Shown: positions 33,582 to 46,748 of the stretch, one piece after another
How the letters are laid out: the number at the start of each line of letters is the position of its first letter
How positions within the stretch are numbered: position 1 is the stretch's first letter
Origin: Stereum hirsutum FP-91666 SS1
Lineage: Eukaryota; Basidiomycota; Agaricomycetes; Russulales; Stereaceae
Reading direction: 5' to 3'
Assembly (NCBI RefSeq): GCF_000264905.1
Contig: NW_006763135.1
Span: forward strand, 785,179 to 849,178
DNA: 64,000 bases
The notes under the pieces: generated by a model
What the model saw: the letters and a program-made list of their open reading frames with translations, nothing else
Database searches by the model: none
What the model was told of the DNA's origin: nothing
Program-made: the position numbers and the translations under genes

Positions 33582-34850
33582 CTTGTCACTCGATAAGGCT
33601 GGAGCTGTCGGACTGATGTTGCCCCGAGTGAGACTTATGTATGAAAAGGCCATGGGACTATTTGTAAGGCAAATAAGCCAGGAGAGTCGAGGAACGATGA
33701 TCACATTGGGATGCAGGGAATTTAATGAGTATTTCCCTGAGAACTTGACACCCACTTGAAGTAGCAGTCTCAAGCTTTCCGCTTCTCTGGTATCTGCTCG
33801 GTGTATATTCCCTTCCAGCCCGGAAGCACACAAGAACATAACTGGGTAATGCTTGTTATCCTCCTATGCAATGACACGGCTGGTTTTATCTGTGAACCAT
33901 GAAGGAAGTCCACTTCGGAACGACCGTCAATGACCATGACCGATGAAAAGAGGTAAGGAGAACAACCTGCCTTCAACTCCTGTCCAGTCTTCTATGGGAG
34001 GCCAGCGAATCATATGATCATGCGCCTCAGGCAGTCTCTTGAGGTACATCCCATAAAGTCCATAAGCCAAACAGCACGCGAACGGGTGTGATCCCTTCGC
34101 AGTCGAAGCTTCGCCTCCACGTCTGTTTCTATTACAGATATCGTTTCACAGGACTCCGTGGATCTACTCACACTGTACGGGGTTCCGAGATACTCGCCAA
34201 GCCCATTTCGACAAGAAAGTCAGCAGAATGTGCTCAGGAGGGGAAAGTAGAAAGTAAGTTACTGAGGTAACCGTACCGGCCTCGAGAAGTGTAGGGAACG
34301 AACTTCGTTCGGACTTGCGCGCAGCTTCGAACATGCTTATTTCCTACGCAAGAAACCGCATGAACCTTCAGGCTGTATGGTGTGAATGAGAAGAACATGA
34401 CTCAATTGAACTCTCGTACACACTGAACACAGCTTGAAGCAGCCAGTAATATCCACGGCAGCCCCATATACCAGGTAGCAGGTAGCAGCTCGCCATCGAA
34501 CAGGTCTCGCTGTGGTATACGGCCTGCACAAGCGACATCGGCGATATGACTTACGTCTAGCCAAAAAGTTCAGGATGTGGAGTGCCCAAAAAGAAGTTCA
34601 AAGTTGCTTCAGCACAGGCGGACGACAACGCGAACCCCATAGCTGGGATGGACCGCAACAGTCAGCTTCAGGACTCGGGGAGCCGTCTGAGTCATAGAGC
34701 CCGTCTTTTGTCCAGGAAAAGGAAGAGACACTGTCACTTATTGTGGCCAAACCCACTCCAACATGAGTGGACACGAGTCGATCGGTGAATAACGGGTCCG
34801 GAATCAGAAAGAGACAAGGAACTTGATTCTCGATTCTTAACCCTACATTT
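33582..34850. other. Intergenic region with the duplicated glyoxal oxidase promoter (copy A)
   Basis: 1.27 kb upstream of copy A. Its parts near 33600-33760 and 34085-34390 match, in the same order, the region upstream of copy B (36990-37160 and 37433-37735), so the duplicated unit includes the promoter. TACATAAG on the minus strand (33634-33641) lies 53 bp before the ATG, where copy B has TATATAAG. Sequence from about 34390 to 34850 looks unshared. No separate gene seen. Confidence 0.6.
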
Positions 34851-36970
34851 TTACTCTGAGACTGGAGGCGAGGCGCCACTGCCCATGATGGTTTGCACGC
34901 CCTTGATTGCATGACAAAAGGGGTCATCAGCCCTTACTCTCGATCAACATAGAATAGTAAAAGAAGAGCAACGTACTGTAGACGTGATACCGTCCACCGT
35001 CAAGAAGATCGTTGCGGGTCCAGGTGGGAAGACTCTCCCGTTCGGTGGAGTGGTGAACGTGAGCTGTGTCTTGTCGTCCGAGAGCGTGGCGTCCATAAAG
35101 ACAAGGCGCGCATTCGAATGGAACGCATGAGTCGAGAAACCGAGATCAACCAACGCCACTACCGTCGTGAAACGAAGCACAAGCCCACGCCCACAGAAAA
35201 GTGAGCAATTAATCGAGCCCCGGGGTGAAACTGCACTTACGCTTGAGGTCGGTCGCATCAAGCCCCTCCGGAACCGTAACATTCACCACTTGACTCTTCC
35301 CAAACGCCAACTTACTCGGCATACTTCCCACCTCGAACGCCGGCCTCTCCACCCCCACAGCCAAAGACGGTGGGTTCAGATGCTCGACCCTGAACTCCGT
35401 GGGGAAGGTAACTCCTGGCCCCGGCGCCGTCGTATTTTGATTCGGATTACTTCCCGCGATCAAGAAAAAGCCCTGTGGTGTGAGAGTGATGCTGGAGTGG
35501 TAGACACGAGGGACGTCGGTCATTGGCATTCCGGTGTTGGAGATGCGTTGACCGAGAGGGAGGGAGGGGCTGTAGATTGAAGGCGTTAGGGCGGGGTGGT
35601 CGGCGTTGGATTGGCCGGTTGTGACGCCGATACTGTCGATGGCAGCGAAGCCGCTCATGGCGCCGTTGATGATGAGAATCTGATGGAGGAAATGTCACGG
35701 ATGGTTAGCGAATGCAGTGCTAAGCACGCTGACAAGTAAAACAATGTTACCTCGCCGTTAGGAATATGGAGCAGCTCGGGCATGGTCCTTGGCTCCAACA
35801 TATGCTCGACTTGCCACCCAGCAGCGATGCCCTCCTCCGTCAACGTAATCCGACTGCACTGAGTCGTCGCAGGCATCTGAGACGACAAATTTGCGGGTGG
35901 GGTGGCGGGATCGGTCTGAGAGCCACCACATACAAGAACCTCTGGGATGTAGTCGGGGGGAGAGAGGGGGAGGAGGATGGCGGAGCCGTCCATCGGGTTT
36001 GTCACCTGCACGCCGTTAGGGATGTCCGGGAGGAGAGTCTCTGTCTGAGCTTCGACGTCGTAGATCATGGTTGAATTGCCTGCGACCATGAAGACGCGGC
36101 CATCTGGGAGAGCGAAAACCCTGTGAATAACATAGTTGATCAGTTGAACAGAAACCTTTGCCAGATGTGAGACGAACCTTGGGAATAAGTTCGAAGGTCC
36201 GCTGTTGGCAAGGAACGGAGATTGTCGAACAACGCCGTTATCCTTCTTGGGGAAAAACTCGATCGAATTCGCAGGATCGATGTTGTAGAATAGCGCGTTC
36301 GTGTGGGTCCCGCCTGGAGTTCATCATCATCAGATGCTGAAGGATGGGTGGCGTAATGGGTCCTCTACGGTATTGAATATGCACATACCGACGATCATGA
36401 GAGACCCGTCGAAAATTCGAATAGCACTGGTGTACCACCTCGGCGTGGCCAAGTTGAACCTCGGATCGTCCGGATTCTCAAAGATAGTACATCCAGTTCC
36501 GTCCGGCGCCGCACAAGGCTCAAAGAGTCGAATGGCAGTCAATCCACTCTTTGCGGTAGGGTTTCCTGCAAAGAACTGTGGGTCGCCACCTACACTGGCC
36601 TGGAAAATACAACAAGAAGTCAGCAGGATCATCTGCAAGTGCACGGTATTGGAGTGGTGATATAACCTACCATGGTACCATTGCTGAGCAGCGCACCAGA
36701 TCCGCAGAACGTGTTGGTGATGAGGTCGAGCGGTTGTACGGTGCTGGTTTCCAGATCCCAGAGTGCACCCCAAGCAGAATGGTTATTGATTTGCAAAGGG
36801 TCGTCGGTAGCCCTGTCGAACCATACTACGACGGTCGGAGAGACGACGATAGCTTCAAGCGCTAGAATTCCAGAGGTCGCGTTCTGGAGTTCGAAAGACC
36901 ATGACGCTTCGGGTGCAGCAGTGGCAAACCCAGCACCAAGAACGAGGGATGAGATGAAAGCTGTCCACAT
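34851..36970 (-). CDS. Glyoxal oxidase, secreted copper-radical oxidase (CAZy AA5_1), copy B
   Basis: Starts [20 protein letters not shown] at 36970 (signal peptide), ending [16 protein letters not shown] with TAA at 34851-34853. Exon layout is the same as in copy A and nearly every motif is conserved: [13 protein letters not shown] (Cys), [18 protein letters not shown] (Tyr), [37 protein letters not shown] (Tyr-His) and [17 protein letters not shown] (His). The differences between copies are mostly conservative, for example FCASG/FCGSG and HSSARL/HSNARL. Both copies therefore look functional and under constraint. The activity is H2O2-forming aldehyde oxidation outside the cell, coupled to ligninolytic peroxidases. 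A clean TATATAAG box lies 53 bp before the start, whereas copy A has a changed box at the same spot. This suggests that B may be the more strongly transcribed gene. Confidence 0.93.
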
Positions 36971-37968
36971 TCTGTCGCTCAGTAGCACTAAAGCTGTCAT
37001 TCAGAAAACCTCCCAAATGCAACTTATATACGAGGAGAGTCTGGGAGATATGTGGAGAAAATAAGCTAGAAAAGCTAGGAGTGAGTGATCACATTGGTCT
37101 GCAGGGAATATAGTCAAGGATCCCTTGAGAAATTGCGGACGACTTGAAGCTGGAGGTCTCAAGCTCTGGGCCTCATTAGTCTGTGCTCAAGATACTTTCC
37201 TGTATGGTTAAGAATAAATGAGAGGAGCGTAGAACGTTCATCATCTCTGTTATAGCCCTGCACAATACCGCAGCAGTATTTGGCTACAGAACAAGGAAGG
37301 ACTTAGTCACGGGACGGCTATTCACGACCACGAGCTTGAGAATGGATGAAAACAAGACCTTGCGGCTGTATAAATCTGACCTCTGGGTGCTTTTCTTGGG
37401 AGAAGGTTAATTGGCTCAACCAAAACGAGCAACATACGAACAAGTGTGGTCCCCTCGCAGTCGAGGCTATGACACCACGTCTGTTTCCACTGTCATTCTT
37501 TGTCTCAGGGTGCCGTGGACGAACTCACACTGTACGGAGTTCCGAGAAGAGCACCAAGCCCATTTAGCGAAGTAAGCCAGCAAAACGTGCTCACAGGGGA
37601 ACGAAACAGACTCAGCTTCCAGTGCCCGTCCAGTAAGTCTAGGGAAAGAGCTTCGTTGGGACTCATGCCTTGCCACGAAGAAGCTTATTTCGTCACCCAA
37701 ATGTATGCAACATCATTCAGGCTATGATGAGTAAATAGAAATACTATCCAGAGACCGCGCACACCATAGACGACACGAAAGCTAAGATTCGACTGGATAA
37801 GGCGAGGAGGGTGACGGCGATGGTGGTGGTCAGGAAGAGACCCGCCGGGTGTGGCCCGCGCGTGAAATTCGTTTGCCCTGGCAGGCTCTGGCCTGGTGCC
37901 ACTTATCAACACCATGTCGTTAACGTCCATTTCGACCATCACCTACAGCTTTCTCGATATCCTACACG
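36971..37968. other. Glyoxal oxidase promoter (copy B) and nucleoside hydrolase 5' flank
   Basis: 998 bp between divergent starts. The half nearer copy B repeats the copy A upstream region (36990-37160; 37433-37735). From about 37740 to 37968 the sequence is unshared and probably belongs to the nucleoside hydrolase promoter. No coding frame of note. Confidence 0.55.
37023..37030 (-). promoter_or_regulatory. TATA box of glyoxal oxidase copy B
   Basis: TATATAAG on the minus strand, 53 bp upstream of the copy B ATG. The aligned position in copy A (33634-33641) reads TACATAAG. Call rests on motif and position. Confidence 0.5.
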
Positions 37969-39425
37969 ATGCCCACGAAACCCATCTGGATTGACTGTGA
38001 CCCAGTATGTACTCTGATATATGCATATTGAAGAGTACTTCGTATAACAGACTTGATGATTGCAGGGCCACGACGACGCCACAGCAATCCTTCTCTCTAT
38101 CCACAGCCCGACTATCCAACTTCTAGGAGTATCTACAGTAAAGTTAATCGCCATCTATACGACACAACTTATATACTGAAGTAACATGTCAACAGGTTCA
38201 CGGAAATGCAGATGCATTAAACACAGCGCGCAACGCAGCTCGCTGTCTACATGCTTTCGCAGCACCTCCGCATGTCAAGGTCTATCCTGGCGCGTCCAAA
38301 CCCCTTTGTCGCCCCGTTATCTATGCCCCAGAGATCCATGGATCAGACGGGCTTGGCGGTGTCGAGGGATTACCTGACAAAGACCATGCGGACGTGAAGG
38401 CCAGGATAGATCTCAGTGTGCCGGCATCTCAGGCTATGGCGGAAGCTGTAAGGAAGAGCTGGGATGGAGGGAAGGGAAAGAAGGTCTCGCTGGTTGCGTG
38501 CGGACCGTTGACGAACATTTCACTCTTCGTAAGTGTATATCCGGAGTTGATGGAAGCCGTTGAGCAGATCGTGTTCATGGGTGGAGGAGTGGGAATCGGG
38601 AACAAGTCGGCAGTGGCAGGTTCGTACAATATTCTCTGCCCTATATTCGCACAGGAACTTATATCTTGTTTGATGTAGAATTCAATATTCTATGTGACCG
38701 TAAGTCAATATTTACACCGCCGTACTCTACATTCTCATCACACTTCATACCATACAGCCGAAGCCGCCCAAGTCGCTCTCGATGCTCCCGTTCCATCAGT
38801 CATGCTCCCCCTCAACGTAACTCACCTCGCAATTGTGACTTCCACAGTCCATTCCCACCTCCTCTCCGCTGCTCCCTTCCCTCCTACTTCCACCCCTACC
38901 ACCACCACCACCACCACCTCCGACCCCAATGCCATCCTTCCACAGCCCGCCACACCTCTCCGCCACACACTCTCCACCCTCATAACCTTCTTCAAAGAAG
39001 CCTACGCGACGACCTTCGGATTCCACACTGGACCTCCTCTGCACGACGCCCTAACGGTAGCCTACGTGATTGATCCCTCACTCTTCCCTCGCACGAAACG
39101 GTTCAGGGTGGATGTGGAATTGACCGGAGCGTTGACGACGGGGGAGACGGTTGTTGATTTGTGGAATTATAAGAGATGTGGAACGGAGACGTGGGGTAGG
39201 GAGGGTTTGAATTGCTTGGTCACGGAGGGATTGGAGGTATGTTCAGTCTTGATTGCTTCTGGTTGGCTTTCGAGGGTGGCAGGGGAGGGATGTCGTTGAA
39301 GGATACTGATTAACATCCGCTTCTTTATGCGTGGTGGTCGTTCATAGGTCGATTCCTTCTTCAAGCTCCTGCTTGATTGTGTCTCCAGATGCGATAAAGT
39401 CTCTCCTCTCAACCAGAAGCAATGA
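37969..39425 (+). CDS. Nucleoside hydrolase (inosine-uridine-preferring family)
   Basis: Six or so exons, starting MPTKPIWIDCDP at 37969 and splicing to GHDDATAILLSIHSP. This is the DxDPGxDDA-type calcium-binding signature of N-ribohydrolases (here DCDPGHDDA). Then VHGNADALNTARNA, KVYPGASKPLCRP, SLVACGPLTNISL, and FMGGGVGIGNKSAVA follow. The next exon supplies EFNILCD with PEAA after it, the NxxxDPEA block. LHDALTVAYVIDP provides the catalytic-site His-Asp. The enzyme cleaves the N-glycosidic bond of ribonucleosides in purine or pyrimidine salvage. Between about 38880 and 38950 it carries a Thr-rich insert (PTTTTTTTS) longer than usual. The last small exon encodes VDSFFKLLLDCV and the TGA at 39423-39425. 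Substrate preference cannot be told. A small exon around 38682-38699 was placed by frame. Confidence 0.88.
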
Positions 39426-39882
39426 TACATCATATCATGTGCATCCCATAGACTTCCTGCCATGATAGCACGCGCGACGGTAAGCACAGAACCAAAAACT
39501 AATGTCGTAAACGTCGTAAAATGTCATCACAATATTAATCTGCACCGTTACATAGATAGAGACAGAAGTGGCATATGTATGAAGCAAACAAGTAGGTAAA
39601 GTTGTGGATATGTGACAAGCAGTGTCTGAGGTGGAAAAGGATATAGATGTTGCAGATAGATAATAGAGACTCCTAGGTCAAACAAATCAACAAGTTCATG
39701 GTTCGGATACAGTTCGTCACCTCGTCAACGTCAACGTAAAGTAGTAAATGCCGATATAAACATGCGTGAATCGCCCCATAAATGCGACAGATAAAGAAAA
39801 GCAAAGAAACCCAAAGCGAAAGGAGCGATCGTCGACCTCTCGACCCAGTTAGTAAACATGAGCGGCTAAGCGTACACCCATA
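39426..39882. other. Convergent intergenic region
   Basis: 3' flanks of the nucleoside hydrolase (+) and formin (-). AT-rich with several ATAAA-like elements; no gene or repeat recognised. Confidence 0.4.
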
Positions 39883-42800
39883 TTAATCGTACATCCGACT
39901 TTGTGGCCTCCCCCCATCAAAGAAAATCTTACTCAAAGGCCTCTGCGGCCTCGCCCTCCTCTTCCCGTCTCTCATACTCCTAATAGCCTGGTCGAGATCT
40001 CCGCGTCCGAGGGATTGTAAACCTGCGGCACGGCCTTGTGAAGCGGGAGGCGACATCATGGCGCCCTTTATTGTCTGTGAAGAATAGAAAGTAGAAGTGA
40101 GTTACGGAAAGGAGAGACAAGGCAAGAATGAGGAAAGGGCTGACATCTTCGGCAGGCTTCTCTTCCTCCTGTGTTTCTACGACGATCGACGGTGCCGGTG
40201 GGGTGGGAGTAACTGTGGCAGCGGTCTTTGCTTCCACATCATGCACCTCCAGCGCCGCTTTCTGTAAAGCAACGACAGCCAATGATTAGCTATCTGCCGC
40301 TGACAAACAAAGGCTTAGAAGGAATACAGAACACGTACCTGCAGAGACGAGGAGAACGACAAAACCAGCCCGAAGAAATCTTCTGGCTTCGGCGCCTCAG
40401 GCGAGGCAGGATCTTCGCCGTAATACGCGAGGAGTGCTTTCAAGTCACCTTCAAGAGCATGACCCATCTTTGACATGGCGTCGATGCTTGGGCCATTCGT
40501 CACTACGAACGGCTATTTTGAACAGCGAACGATGAGTACCTGCACCACAGAACAAGGCGAAAAGAACAGATGTGCACTGACCCGCATGACTGTGGCAAAT
40601 TTATCGGTAGCGCCACTCGGCCCAGACAAGTTCAACTCGTTGTTGACCTGCTTGAGGCCATTCACGAGGGCTGTGATGGACTGCGAGATCGTCTGAATCG
40701 ATACTAGAAATGAATGTGATATCAATATTTGCTATACAAAATGATGAAAGATGGTGAGCATCGGTGAAAGGCGTACGAACCTCGGGCAGCAGGCTCTAAA
40801 TGAGGCATATCCTCGATGAATGTAACGAGAGCTGGATCAGTCCTGAGAAGTAATCTGGCGAGATAATGTAGGAGCGTCGGACAATCCGGGCCTCCTTTGA
40901 CCGTCTTCGTCTCTCTCAACTATGCGCCCGGTCAGCGAAATGAATAACTGGTCAAATTCTGGGCAAGGGAGGACGTACCTTCAAGAGTGCCTCCAGCCTG
41001 AACCCACGCGCACCCCCTCGGAAACTCGACCCGTTGAGAGCGTTCCCCACTGTCAGAACGGCCTAAGAGGTATTGGTAAGTTACGTAGAATGGACCACTG
41101 CGACCAGAGGTCTCACCTGGAGGACACGTTTGAACCTCAGCGATGAGCGCATCTCCTTCGACGCGTTTCTTAGAATATTTAGCTCAGGCCGGATCTCTTC
41201 AATATCAAGCTCCAGTCGTCGTCGGTAGATCATACAATCCAGTCTCTCGGATAATCTCGGGATAGTCATGATCTAAAGGCGTCACGAAAAACGTACCATT
41301 GAAGGTTGTCAGTTGACGCCACTCTTAATGAACGAAGAGACGAACCTGGACAAAATACTGATCCGCCTTCGCAAGCTTCCCGACCCCATCGAAGTCATTC
41401 AACCGATTGATCTCTTCCGATGTTGGCAACTGCTTTCCGATGGCCTTTAAATCATCAATCGAGAGCTTGTTGTCGTCGACTTCGAGCAGCGCTCTGCGAA
41501 TATCTGGAAGTTCCATCTTGATCCTCGAAAGCATGATTGCTGAACGAGTCAAACATCAGTAAGCTCGACGGATACACCTAATTGATCAAACCACTTACCG
41601 ACATGATTCGCCCTCGTAATATCTAACAACGTCGTGATATTCTGGCTTTTCACTGGACTCTTCGGCGTAATCGACATCGCACTCCCAGTCGATCCTGCCG
41701 CACCAGCACCCTCCATCGCAAACGTCGCCTCCAGATCATCCATCGTGAACTCCAACCCAGCACTCAAATCAACGGTTGCGACGTCGTTCCATATGGTCGA
41801 CCCGATAGCGGTGGGCTGTAATTTGTTCCAGAAGAAGGGGCGAAGGCGTTTGCCTGGTTTCGGTGGCGGTGCAGATTTCTTGAAGCGGTTGAAGGCGGAT
41901 GGGGGAGGCGGAGGCGGTGGCGGACCGGGTATGCCACCTGGAGGAGGCGGCGGCGGTGGTGGTGGTGGCGGGGGTGCACCGTTGAAACCACCAGTGGGAG
42001 GTGGAGGTGGAGGTGGTGGTGGAGGAGGCCCACTACCCATGAAAGGAGGGGGTGGAGGCGGAGGTGGAGGCGGAGGTGATGATGAATTACCGGAGACGGT
42101 TTTCAATGACACAGAGCGTGGCAATGGCGGAGGAGGCGGCGGGGGTGGCGGAGGCGGAGGTGGTGGAGGCGGAGGTGGAGGCGACAGAAACGCGTCAGAA
42201 GTGGGTGAACCGAGCATATCTTGCAACGCGTCAGACATAGCGGATACATCCTGCGAAAGTACCTTCACCGGATCCGTCCTCGATCTATTCGGCCTACTCG
42301 GCGGAGGCGGTGGTGGTGCAACTTTCGCTTTGAAGTCCTTCTCCGTAACTTCAATAATCTTTGGCTTAGCCTCCAACTCGACTTTCAGTGCCTGTATCTC
42401 CGCTTGAAGAAGCACAATCTCGTCGTCCTTCTCCGTGAGACTTTGAATGGCCTGTGAGGCCATTGCTTGTGCATCGAGCTCAGTGACGGTCGAAGAAGTC
42501 TCGGCGGCTTGTTGTTGACGCGAGCGGAAACGCGAGTAGACGGACTCGAGGGCACGCTTGAGGTAGACTGACTCTTTGTCTTTGATAGTGATCGTGGTCT
42601 CGAGTTCACCGACCTTGATCTTCAGTTTGGCAATTTCGTCACTAAGACTATTCCACTTGGCTTTCTCCCGTTCCCGCTTCGCCCGGTCATCCTAGCAGTT
42701 TTTAAAAAAGATCAGCCTCTCACCGTCTCGAAATCAGAGTAGGGAATCGGATGCGTACCGCTTCTCTACCCTCGCTCGGATTCTGCGCCTTGAACTTGTC

Positions 42801-45800
42801 GAGCTCACTCTGAAGCTGCAATACCTGTTTCTCCTTTTGAACCAGTCTTTGCACGAGGCCATGAAAGTTCTGAACGCGGTTATACGTTAGACATATCACA
42901 ATAACGAACTTAATTAAAATGGACGAACATCAGCGCCACCTCGTCCAGGAGCCTTGGCGCCAGGTACCGGGATCGCGGTAGACAAAGACCGAAGAGTATT
43001 GATTTCCACTGCTTGTTGGCTCAGCTCTTTCTGCAGGTCGGCGCGCTGGAGGATCGAGTCCAATAAGTACGGCGCATGCAGATGAAATGATCGGGGAAAT
43101 TGGGACTGACCTCTTTCTCGAGATCCTCGATCTGATGATGCAGGGCCTCCAGCTCGTCAACTTCGAGGTGCTGACCGGATGCCATCAGATCAAAGTGTTG
43201 ACCGGTAATAGTTTCGACCGAAGTCACGAATGACTTGACGAAAGTCTGCCACCACTCCTCACTACTCAACAACGTAACCAAAATGTCAGTTATCAGCATG
43301 ATACCTGTTTGGATGATCAAATGAGATACCTACACATTCTCAACCCCCTCAACCCCCTTCCAAAAACACTTCGCAACACCCAGAACCTGTCCAACCACTC
43401 CCCCCTGCACCTCTCCACTCTCTGCCTTCCTAATCAACACCCCAAAGCTCTTTAAAACCTCCACCACCTTCGGATACACTTCCTCCCCACCATCACCACC
43501 AATGGTATTCAGCCTCGCCAGCCTCATCAGTTCCTCTATCGCTGCCTCTCCCTCTGACGGTTCTCGGTCGTGCGAAGTTCTTGTTCCAGAAGTGGTGGAG
43601 CCGCGATTGGCCATGAGAAGCCGTTGAGCGCGCTCGCGCATGTCTTCTTCGTCTTCGAATTTTTCCTCGGTATAGACATCCAGTTGTGTGACGAGCGAGT
43701 CTGGAGGCCGGACGTAGCGAAGTGTCTACATTATATCCCACGCCGATTCAAGCATGCCAAATATCAGACCCATGCAGCAAGCTCGGAGAATTCAGATAGG
43801 AATAGATGGAAAAGGGTGAGGGAAAGGTGCACGTACGACGATAACCTCATTCAGGCCCCTCCTGCCGAATTCTTCCCTCAACATTACCCTCTCCTCCAAA
43901 CTTTCCGGACAATTCGTCAACGCATTCACGAGCACCAAACTCGCCGTCCTCGCCTCCCACACACCATCATCCTCTGTCCCTAGTCCCGACCCTCCTACAC
44001 CTACACCACCACCACCACCACCACCACCTTCGGCGAGCTCTGCATTAGGATCTTCCTCAGGTAAGCGGAGTGATTGGATGAGCTCCTCGAAGCGGAAAGC
44101 TTCCTCAAATGCGATGCGGTAATCTGACATCGCTGCGAGTACTGCGCGATGACCGTCAGGGAGTGAAAGGATACATATCGCGGCGAGGAGGTCGGCGGAG
44201 AGGGTGTGTTGTTTGTGTGATGCGCCGTGGAGGGAGTATGCGATATGTGTTATGATAGTTGGTGAATGAAGGACTGTATTGAACCCAGCCTGGTCCGCCC
44301 ATTGAATTCAGCCACCGTTGCATTCCAGATTTCCACGAGAAGAGGGGAGGGCAAAAGGTGGAGCTTAGACGAACCTCGGTATTCAACAAAACCCTTAAAC
44401 ACTTGACGACCTCCAAAAGCACCATCTCCTCCACATCCCCCAGCCTCTTCCTCTTCCCTCCCTTTCCCACTAACCCCGCAAGCACACCTCCGAGCACCTC
44501 CAACCCACCTCTCTCATCCACAAACTCCCCGATCCACGCCAGATTCGCGGTCGAGAGATGGACACGCAATGATATAAGATGTTTCACCATCTTTGAGTCT
44601 GTGGGTTTGTGTGATTTGAGGGCGGTGATGTAGGACGTTGGGGTTTTGGAGGTTGATGAGTTGGAATTGGAGTGTGAGTGTGAGTGGGTGGTGGACGAGG
44701 AAAGGGCGGCAGATGAGTTGGGACCTGAGATGGAGTTGGATCGGGAGGACACGGTCGCTTTCTCGCCTCCGGACGAAGACCACCAGGATGACCAGAGTCC
44801 GCCTGTCGTTTGTGCCTGGAGAGGCGAGGTAGACTCTTCCACGACTTTGTCCACCTGATTCTTCAACTTCTTGCTACTGCTGCTCCCACTCCCGTTGACC
44901 CCGTTCGCACCCTGCCCATCTGCCGTTACAAATTCGCCTGACGAACGACCAGTGGCTGTCGCAGTAGTGGTAGTAGATGTAGAAGGAGCAGCGGCGCCAC
45001 CGCCCCAGCCAGATATGGAGAACCTTTTCATGAGGCCTGAGTCACCTGTTAGTTGCGGGACTAAGCGGGGAATGAGGGCCGGTGCACTCGAAGGACCATA
45101 TGTCGCGGAGAAATTGGACGATCTATTGTTGGGTGTGGATGGTGGAGAGGAGGACCGGAATTGTTGATGTTGTAGGAGAAGATATTTCTTCCGGTCGAGG
45201 GGTAGAGCGTACATCGCGTCGCGTTGAGGTCCCTTCAAGCCTAGGTCGTTCTGAATGATCACGTTAGAGCGCGATTCTGATGCAGTCATGATAGGTACTT
45301 ACCACCATCCGCGCAAACTCCTCCGCGTCAAACTCCTCCTCATCCCCACTCTCACCCCGGTGCTCATTACCCTGCTCTCCGCTCCTCATCCCACTTTGCG
45401 ACGACAACAACATCGGCTCACTCACACTCATCCTATTACTCGGTGGCGTCGTCGGTGTGGCGTCCGACTGATGTGTCTCGTTCGTCGGCGTCGAAGGCCT
45501 CAACCATCCCTCCAACATCGTCGAAATCCGATTCTGCGATATCGAAGACCTCCAATCCGGTCTTCCTCCCTTGCCTCCTCCTCCCGCTGCGCCAGACGTA
45601 CTCGGAGGCGGCGATAAATCTCTCTGTCGCGCCGTTCCTTCCCCCTCGGTCTCGGATTCACTCTCCTCAGATTGGGTGTGACGTCCATGAGTTCCGTCTT
45701 CTTCCTCGTCTTCTTCAGTGAGATCCTGTAACGCTCGTATAGTATGTTCGGAAGGTGTGAGGGAGAGGGAGGAACGATGTCGGGATTTAGAACGTGTGCG

Positions 45801-46748
45801 GCGATACCATTCGTCCGGAACTGCGATACGAAATGAACGGCTAGCGGAAGGGGAGAATCCAGTAGGAGGGTTGATGGAGTCCAGAAGATGGGAGGGAATG
45901 GTCGTGGGTTGTAATTGAGACGCTTCTGAGGAAAGGTGTGGGATGCAGGACAGTATGTCAGCGTAGATTCAACTGTATTGCTTGTCAGAACGCACTCTCA
46001 GAATCCTCCTCGCTCCAGACTTCCTCCACACAGTATGCGAGCGTTCCAGCACCAGGTATAGGCAACGACCTCGTCAATCCCAGCTCTTCAATCGCGTTCT
46101 GCAAGATCTGTTCCACGGTACTCTCCCTCCCAAAGAAACAAGTCCAGCGGAAATCATCGTGGATCTCCGGCACGCGCGCGAAGGAGAATGCGGTAGTGAG
46201 TGAAGGATGAAGGGACACGAGACGGAGTGCTGGGGCGTGGAGGTGCGATGTGAGTGAGAATGCGGAGAAGTGTCGTTGTAATTGGGGATTTGTCGGGTCC
46301 AATGGCGTGCTACTAATGAGAGGAGCTACTGCTTGGGAATTGTCGACGATACCTAAGACATGCAAGAGAGTTAGTCACACATACGAACACATTGGAGGTA
46401 GTATAACATGGAGTGGCCCGAATGTGGCGGCAGTCCTTGCGTCAAGTGCTTCTTCCTCGACGGCTCTCGGATAGACATAACAATGATTAGACCATGGAGA
46501 AACGAGAACTGACCGTCTCCCAAAGCCTCAAGCTCCTCCTCTTCCCAAGCTCTACCATTGTGTTCCTTCCGTATCCTCTGCAAAGCCCAACCCTGTGGCT
46601 GCAAGTCCCCAAGCACATCCTCCCGAACCTCCTCGAGCGCGACTAACGAGTCGACGACATCCTGTACAACAGCATCATGGCTAACCGAAGCAAAGTGAAG
46701 GGAACCCGAGCAGAGTATAGTTGGGACGATGAGGAGATCGTCAGGCAT
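39883..46748 (-). CDS. Diaphanous-type formin (Bni1/Cdc12/SepA family)
   Basis: Largest gene here: about 20 exons and some 1,800 residues. It starts MPDDLLIVPTILCSGSLHFA, followed by a poorly conserved N-terminal region with a Ser/Pro/Glu-rich stretch. A GTPase-binding/FH3-like armadillo region follows (NDLGLKGPQRDAMYALP at about 45240, HLISLRVHLSTANLAWIGEF at about 44560, VLVNALTNCPESLEERVMLR at about 43890). Coiled coils occupy 42430-43200. FH1 is a very long series of proline runs (about 41900-42190). FH2 begins PGKRLRPFFWNKL and continues with IMLSRIKMELPDIRRALLEV, VGNALNGSSFRGGARGF and ALLKLRETKTV. The end carries a DAD-like LDQAIRSMRDGKRRARPQ. Formins nucleate and elongate linear actin at hyphal tips and septa, fed by profilin on FH1 and switched by Rho GTPases through GBD-DAD release. 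Most intron borders are clear; a few in the coiled-coil part are approximate. Confidence 0.92.
41900..42190 (-). repeat. Poly-proline FH1 array
   Basis: Low-complexity GGN/CCN triplet array encoding repeated runs of about 7-17 prolines separated by Gly-Pro, Gly-Ala or Phe-Met-Gly linkers within the formin. Profilin-binding tracks. The plus strand shows an equally long Gly-rich open frame, which is only the reverse reading. Confidence 0.9.

Noticed and set aside
41634..42407. Long plus-strand Gly-rich open frame (257 codons)
   Set aside because: Exact antisense of the formin poly-proline region; GGN triplets stay open in reverse by composition.
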